From assembly GCF_007995015.1 (NCBI RefSeq), contig NZ_VORB01000005.1:225086-289085 (forward strand): a DNA stretch of 64,000 nucleotides, in the 5' to 3' direction. The position numbers and the translations under genes were made by a program. The stretch is from Luteibaculum oceani (lineage in GTDB: Bacteria; Bacteroidota; Bacteroidia; Flavobacteriales_D; Luteibaculaceae). Under the pieces are notes generated by a model. That model was not told where the DNA came from. It did no database searches and saw only the letters and a program-made list of their open reading frames with translations. Below, piece by piece: positions 61,901 to 64,000 of the stretch; within the stretch, counting starts at the first letter, position 1; each line of letters begins with the position of its first letter.

Positions 61901-64000
61901 CTTCAGGTGGATTCTGGACCAATTACGACGGAGTGCCAGAAGCGGCTTTTGCCGGCAATACCGGGATCGTTGATCCTAGAAAAGTGAACGAAGGCAATTA
62001 CTTTTTCTACTATAAAGTTCCCGTTGCAGGTTGTCCAGCCGACTCCTCCAATGTCAACCTTCAAATCAACCACCAACCCGATGCAGGTTCCAATGGAGAT
62101 ACCATCATTTGTGAATCAGGGATTCCCCTTACCCTGCTCACGGTACTTAACAACAACCCAGAAACAGGTGGTACCTGGACCGATTTAGATAATTCAGGTG
62201 GTTTAGATGGGCAGCTCTTTAGAGGAATAAACACGCCCAACAACCCCAACGAACAGACTTTTACTTTCGACTATACCATAAAAGGTAAAAAAGCCTGTAT
62301 CGATTCTTCGGCATTGGCTACCGTTCGTGTTATTGCCGCTCCAGAGCTTACCTTCTCAGCCGATTTCCCTATTCTTTGTAAAGATTCTGCTGTTACCATT
62401 ACCGCTACTATGGTTGGAAACGGTCCTTTTGATCTTGAAATCTCCGATGGCAACGGAAATACCTATCCTGCGCTTAACGAGCTACCGGTAATTAACTCCT
62501 ATCAATTCTCTCAGCCGCTTTCCGATATCACCACCTTTTCGGTAACTCGAATGATAGACAATAGCTCTCTGCGTTGTCCAATCGTAAAACCTGCAGCCAT
62601 CGAAGTGGGCGTGTTTGAACCCATCGTAGCAAAACTCATCGAAGAAGACTGTATCCTCAATCCCGATGGAATCTCTTTCCTTGGGTTTACACCCGTTATT
62701 GAACTCTCTGGCGGAGACGGAACCAACTACAAGTACGATCTTTTTGTAGATGGAAACCTAGTTAAATCCGGCGCTCCAGCCCCAAGTGCTGTGCATAGGC
62801 TGGATACCCTTCCCAACGGAGTGGAATATTCCTATCGTTTTTACGACGGATCCAACTGTCCTGATGTAGAGGCTGTATTTAACCGTCGTCCAAGAAAATA
62901 CTGTGAGTGTGCCACCTTTGCGGGAACCATGGACATAAATCCACTGGAGTTTTGTGAATACGAAACTGCGGTGGTGCCTAACGTATCCAATTCTTTCCTA
63001 GAACCTGAAGACACGCTCTATTACATCCTTCACGATAGAGCGGGGATTGTTTTAGGAGAACGTTTAGATTCTAACCAGTTTCCTTCCTTCGATTATTTCC
63101 CTGCGCTAGAGTTCAACAAGACCTATTACATTTCTCCTATTGCAGGAGATCGCCTAGGTGGCGGAATCGACCCCATTGACACCTGTGTATCGGTTGGAGA
63201 TGGTACGCCGATTATCTTCCGTCCACAACCTGCCGTTAACTTTAGCAGTTTGGGTGGCGACATCTGCGAGGGGGACATCTTTGAACTTGGCTTTGAATTT
63301 ACCGGTAACGGGCCCTTTAGACTGCAAGGAACCGCTACCAACTCCAAAGGGACTTCGGTGCTCGATTACAGCTTCTTGCCCGATTCGGGATCTTTGCCGC
63401 TGAACCCACTGGAAAATACCGTGTATCGCTTTACGAGACTATCCGATGGCAACGTCAATACCTGTGAGCTGAATTTCGATACCCCCATAGCCGTTAATGT
63501 ATTCGATCTTCCACGCGTTTCAATTACCGATCCCGATGAAATTAACATCTGTGAAGGATCTTCTACTCAAATCAACGTAGCCATTACCGGTGGAACAGGA
63601 CCTTATCGCATAGAGTTCCTTAAAAACGGTACTCCTTTTGGAAATCCCGTAGTGACCAACAACAACAGTTTCCAACTCAATGTATTCGAGGGAGGATTGT
63701 ATCAAATCAACGCCATTCGTGATGAAGGCGCCAATTGTGGCGGGCTGGTACTCGATGGATCGGTGCGGGTGGTAGTTAAAAAACAACCCTTTGCCAATGC
63801 AGGACCCAGTCCTATCGAGGTATGTGGAAGTTTCACCCAACTCGATGCGACCCCTTCCTTTGGGAAAGGAGCCTGGCGACTGCCTTCAGACGGTTCTTTT
63901 ACCTTCTCCAATAACAAGCAATCGAAAACCTTTGCCTTTGTTCCCGAGCCGGGTGAATACCAGTTCATTTGGGAAGAAACCAATGCGCCTTGTCCCGTTT
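58969..64000 (+). CDS. giant secreted protein, IgGFc-binding-like/PKD/P-domain, 3' end beyond the window
   Basis: An open frame of 1,677 codons with no stop to the window edge. A signal peptide (MSSLYRQLTVLLIIFLNYLP) is followed by a region resembling the IgGFc-binding N-terminal domain (about 30-350; STKPVVVF, then VSKWGKKYLT). A PKD domain (about 550-610; YLWDFGDGN, YGDTGVYNVSLTVTD), a proprotein-convertase P-domain (about 690-810; SDLHLILKSPDN, ITGEWKLLIGD) and a long series of Ig-like repeat units with GGxWT cores follow. A gliding-type C-terminal domain is expected but lies outside. Base composition rises from about one third G+C in the first half to about one half in the second, near 61300-61450. 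Function unknown. Confidence 0.85.
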   Translation, partial: MSSLYRQLTVLLIIFLNYLPSGQCQNWAGKNFLIPYYSNPGERFGDAVLNHLTLKITSAYCLDSIKITYPDGNFEYLKITASKDNFHIINPAFFLDHPRPFRIRTHRSAILIESPKDIAVHAFARELNYSVLPLSFSDTLFAINHTSIWETSPGHTFKNRTDLIEIISTEDNNEITYREFNGTDFSTIRETIDKYESLIINNSIPTSLKHPNESVKATTLSQNIVSSTKPVVVFTTKAATKEYEIPDSCDYTFNSCRRLLESYYDQPNLIQQIPVSKWGKKYLTGQIRDRKDILDNDPYSCDEGTIIKSNLENHYDYLEIIGLQDDLVSITTIDSSWQVALAGLTDPSPFGTARIQLYGKNGGLISISSENSFQVNQFSFSGLIDSTFFSRKVSLSNNLCSYPKFSNYYFNIFPVSDFKSNYLNTLENTGSWTLDIKGSQGGNSSNGNFFKVLIDSNFKSGFLLNGKDISINWLDEGIDGYASGFLKVEQVKDAWIRNKNNIPFGLFSFNYQRDFESSIHNGGYYLDSEVSICEQCGSCNIQTIKNICLGDTAFFTSQVDVPYLPDEVNYLWDFGDGNISTSESPFHLYGDTGVYNVSLTVTDFSGCSLGSSFLLFVGNLTNKISFTDSICGITDVSVAPNTINSPDTLHRVYRSTNESPLPIPDVGISFDWDGTESETDSFLVSSINITQQYILPGTIDSICININHGEISDLHLILKSPDNLVYVLKEPNNFYLGPDFRNTCFSNIPRSTFAGSDAPFTGNFQTEFGDFPTGGIGSDITGEWKLLIGDKIATDIGELLNWSIYVSSANFVDYSWSNNTNLVSPPNGQGESVIRVSEQDTFLLTSTSLAGCSRVDTIAPFVGRNPVALSHQDTLLCNIYEDFDLNQLITDSLKLTNGVWTILNGNPANLSGSLFDNRGIPAGDYQFLYTQDIFCGKDSAVVNVTVTELPFLGQNAIDTLCDTENPLDLFPYLGNDVTSGGFWTNYDGVPEAAFAGNTGIVDPRKVNEGNYFFYYKVPVAGCPADSSNVNLQINHQPDAGSNGDTIICESGIPLTLLTVLNNNPETGGTWTDLDNSGGLDGQLFRGINTPNNPNEQTFTFDYTIKGKKACIDSSALATVRVIAAPELTFSADFPILCKDSAVTITATMVGNGPFDLEISDGNGNTYPALNELPVINSYQFSQPLSDITTFSVTRMIDNSSLRCPIVKPAAIEVGVFEPIVAKLIEEDCILNPDGISFLGFTPVIELSGGDGTNYKYDLFVDGNLVKSGAPAPSAVHRLDTLPNGVEYSYRFYDGSNCPDVEAVFNRRPRKYCECATFAGTMDINPLEFCEYETAVVPNVSNSFLEPEDTLYYILHDRAGIVLGERLDSNQFPSFDYFPALEFNKTYYISPIAGDRLGGGIDPIDTCVSVGDGTPIIFRPQPAVNFSSLGGDICEGDIFELGFEFTGNGPFRLQGTATNSKGTSVLDYSFLPDSGSLPLNPLENTVYRFTRLSDGNVNTCELNFDTPIAVNVFDLPRVSITDPDEINICEGSSTQINVAITGGTGPYRIEFLKNGTPFGNPVVTNNNSFQLNVFEGGLYQINAIRDEGANCGGLVLDGSVRVVVKKQPFANAGPSPIEVCGSFTQLDATPSFGKGAWRLPSDGSFTFSNNKQSKTFAFVPEPGEYQFIWEETNAPCPV

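Noticed and set aside
1..64000. tRNA, rRNA, tmRNA, riboswitch or transposase genes
   Set aside because: None recognised by eye. A tRNAscan/Infernal run could still reveal a small RNA; that was not possible here.

Overview
The window is a gene-dense, single-chromosome stretch from a member of the Bacteroidota, most likely a Flavobacteriales marine-type lineage. The evidence is the exact TAnnTTTG -7 promoter boxes in front of many genes, the near absence of Shine-Dalgarno sites, the MurF-alanine racemase fusion, the one-gene cytochrome b subunit of succinate dehydrogenase, DUF4270 next to a stand-alone glycogen-synthase-like N-terminal domain, and giant surface proteins with gliding-motility/type IX secretion (T9SS) C-terminal domains. 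The lineage below phylum is inferred from gene content, not from a marker tree. No rRNA, tRNA, CRISPR array, prophage or insertion sequence was recognised.

Layout. 1-5312: a CPBP membrane protease diverges from dusB, which converges on the hflX-rbfA-FtsX-type permease operon and a small four-helix membrane protein. 5481-9729: two overlapping secreted amidohydrolase-fold proteins. 9901-14728: polA, then a HAD phosphatase-like gene, map and a methyltransferase joined by overlapping stops and starts. 14904-16324: a small acidic lipoprotein, sodB and a TM2-like protein. 16347-20372 (minus): glgA-like, DUF4270 lipoprotein, glmS. 20478-24578 (plus): panC, panD, a YbhN-like membrane protein, a heptose-1-phosphate adenylyltransferase and radA. 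24575-26546 (minus): an OmpA-type lipoprotein and an inner-membrane coiled-coil protein. 26577-29313 (plus): comF, free-methionine-sulfoxide reductase, an Ig-like lipoprotein. 29297-31236 (minus): omega-amidase and its aminotransferase partner. 31302-34798 (minus): succinate dehydrogenase sdhC-sdhA-sdhB. 35006-36295: Xaa-Pro aminopeptidase.

36304-46689 (minus) holds two giant, tandem, paralogous T9SS adhesins (about 1,700 residues each). 46832-51234 (minus) is a compact tdk / murF-alr / VOC / plsC / gatC cluster. 51335-56040 (plus) is a hypothetical / M28 peptidase / rsmI / quinone-oxidoreductase-like / trpS cluster. 56097-58238 (minus) is a class A penicillin-binding protein. A 730-bp intergenic region (58239-58968) carries three diverged copies of a roughly 57-bp repeat and several GC-rich hairpins. 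It precedes a third giant secreted protein that starts at 58969 and runs off the window end, with a clear rise in G+C part way through.

Most of the window is housekeeping: replication and repair (PolA, RadA), translation (RbfA, HflX, MAP, RsmI, TrpS, GatC, DusB), envelope precursors (GlmS, MurF-Alr, PBP1A, PlsC), pantothenate synthesis and respiration. The accessory interest lies in the three giant surface proteins, the repeat region, promoter architecture (boxes ending exactly four bases before a start codon; an inverted repeat around the PBP promoter) and several enzyme-fold proteins that lack key catalytic motifs. I did not find a convincing previously undescribed multi-gene system; the best candidates for something new are listed as findings.
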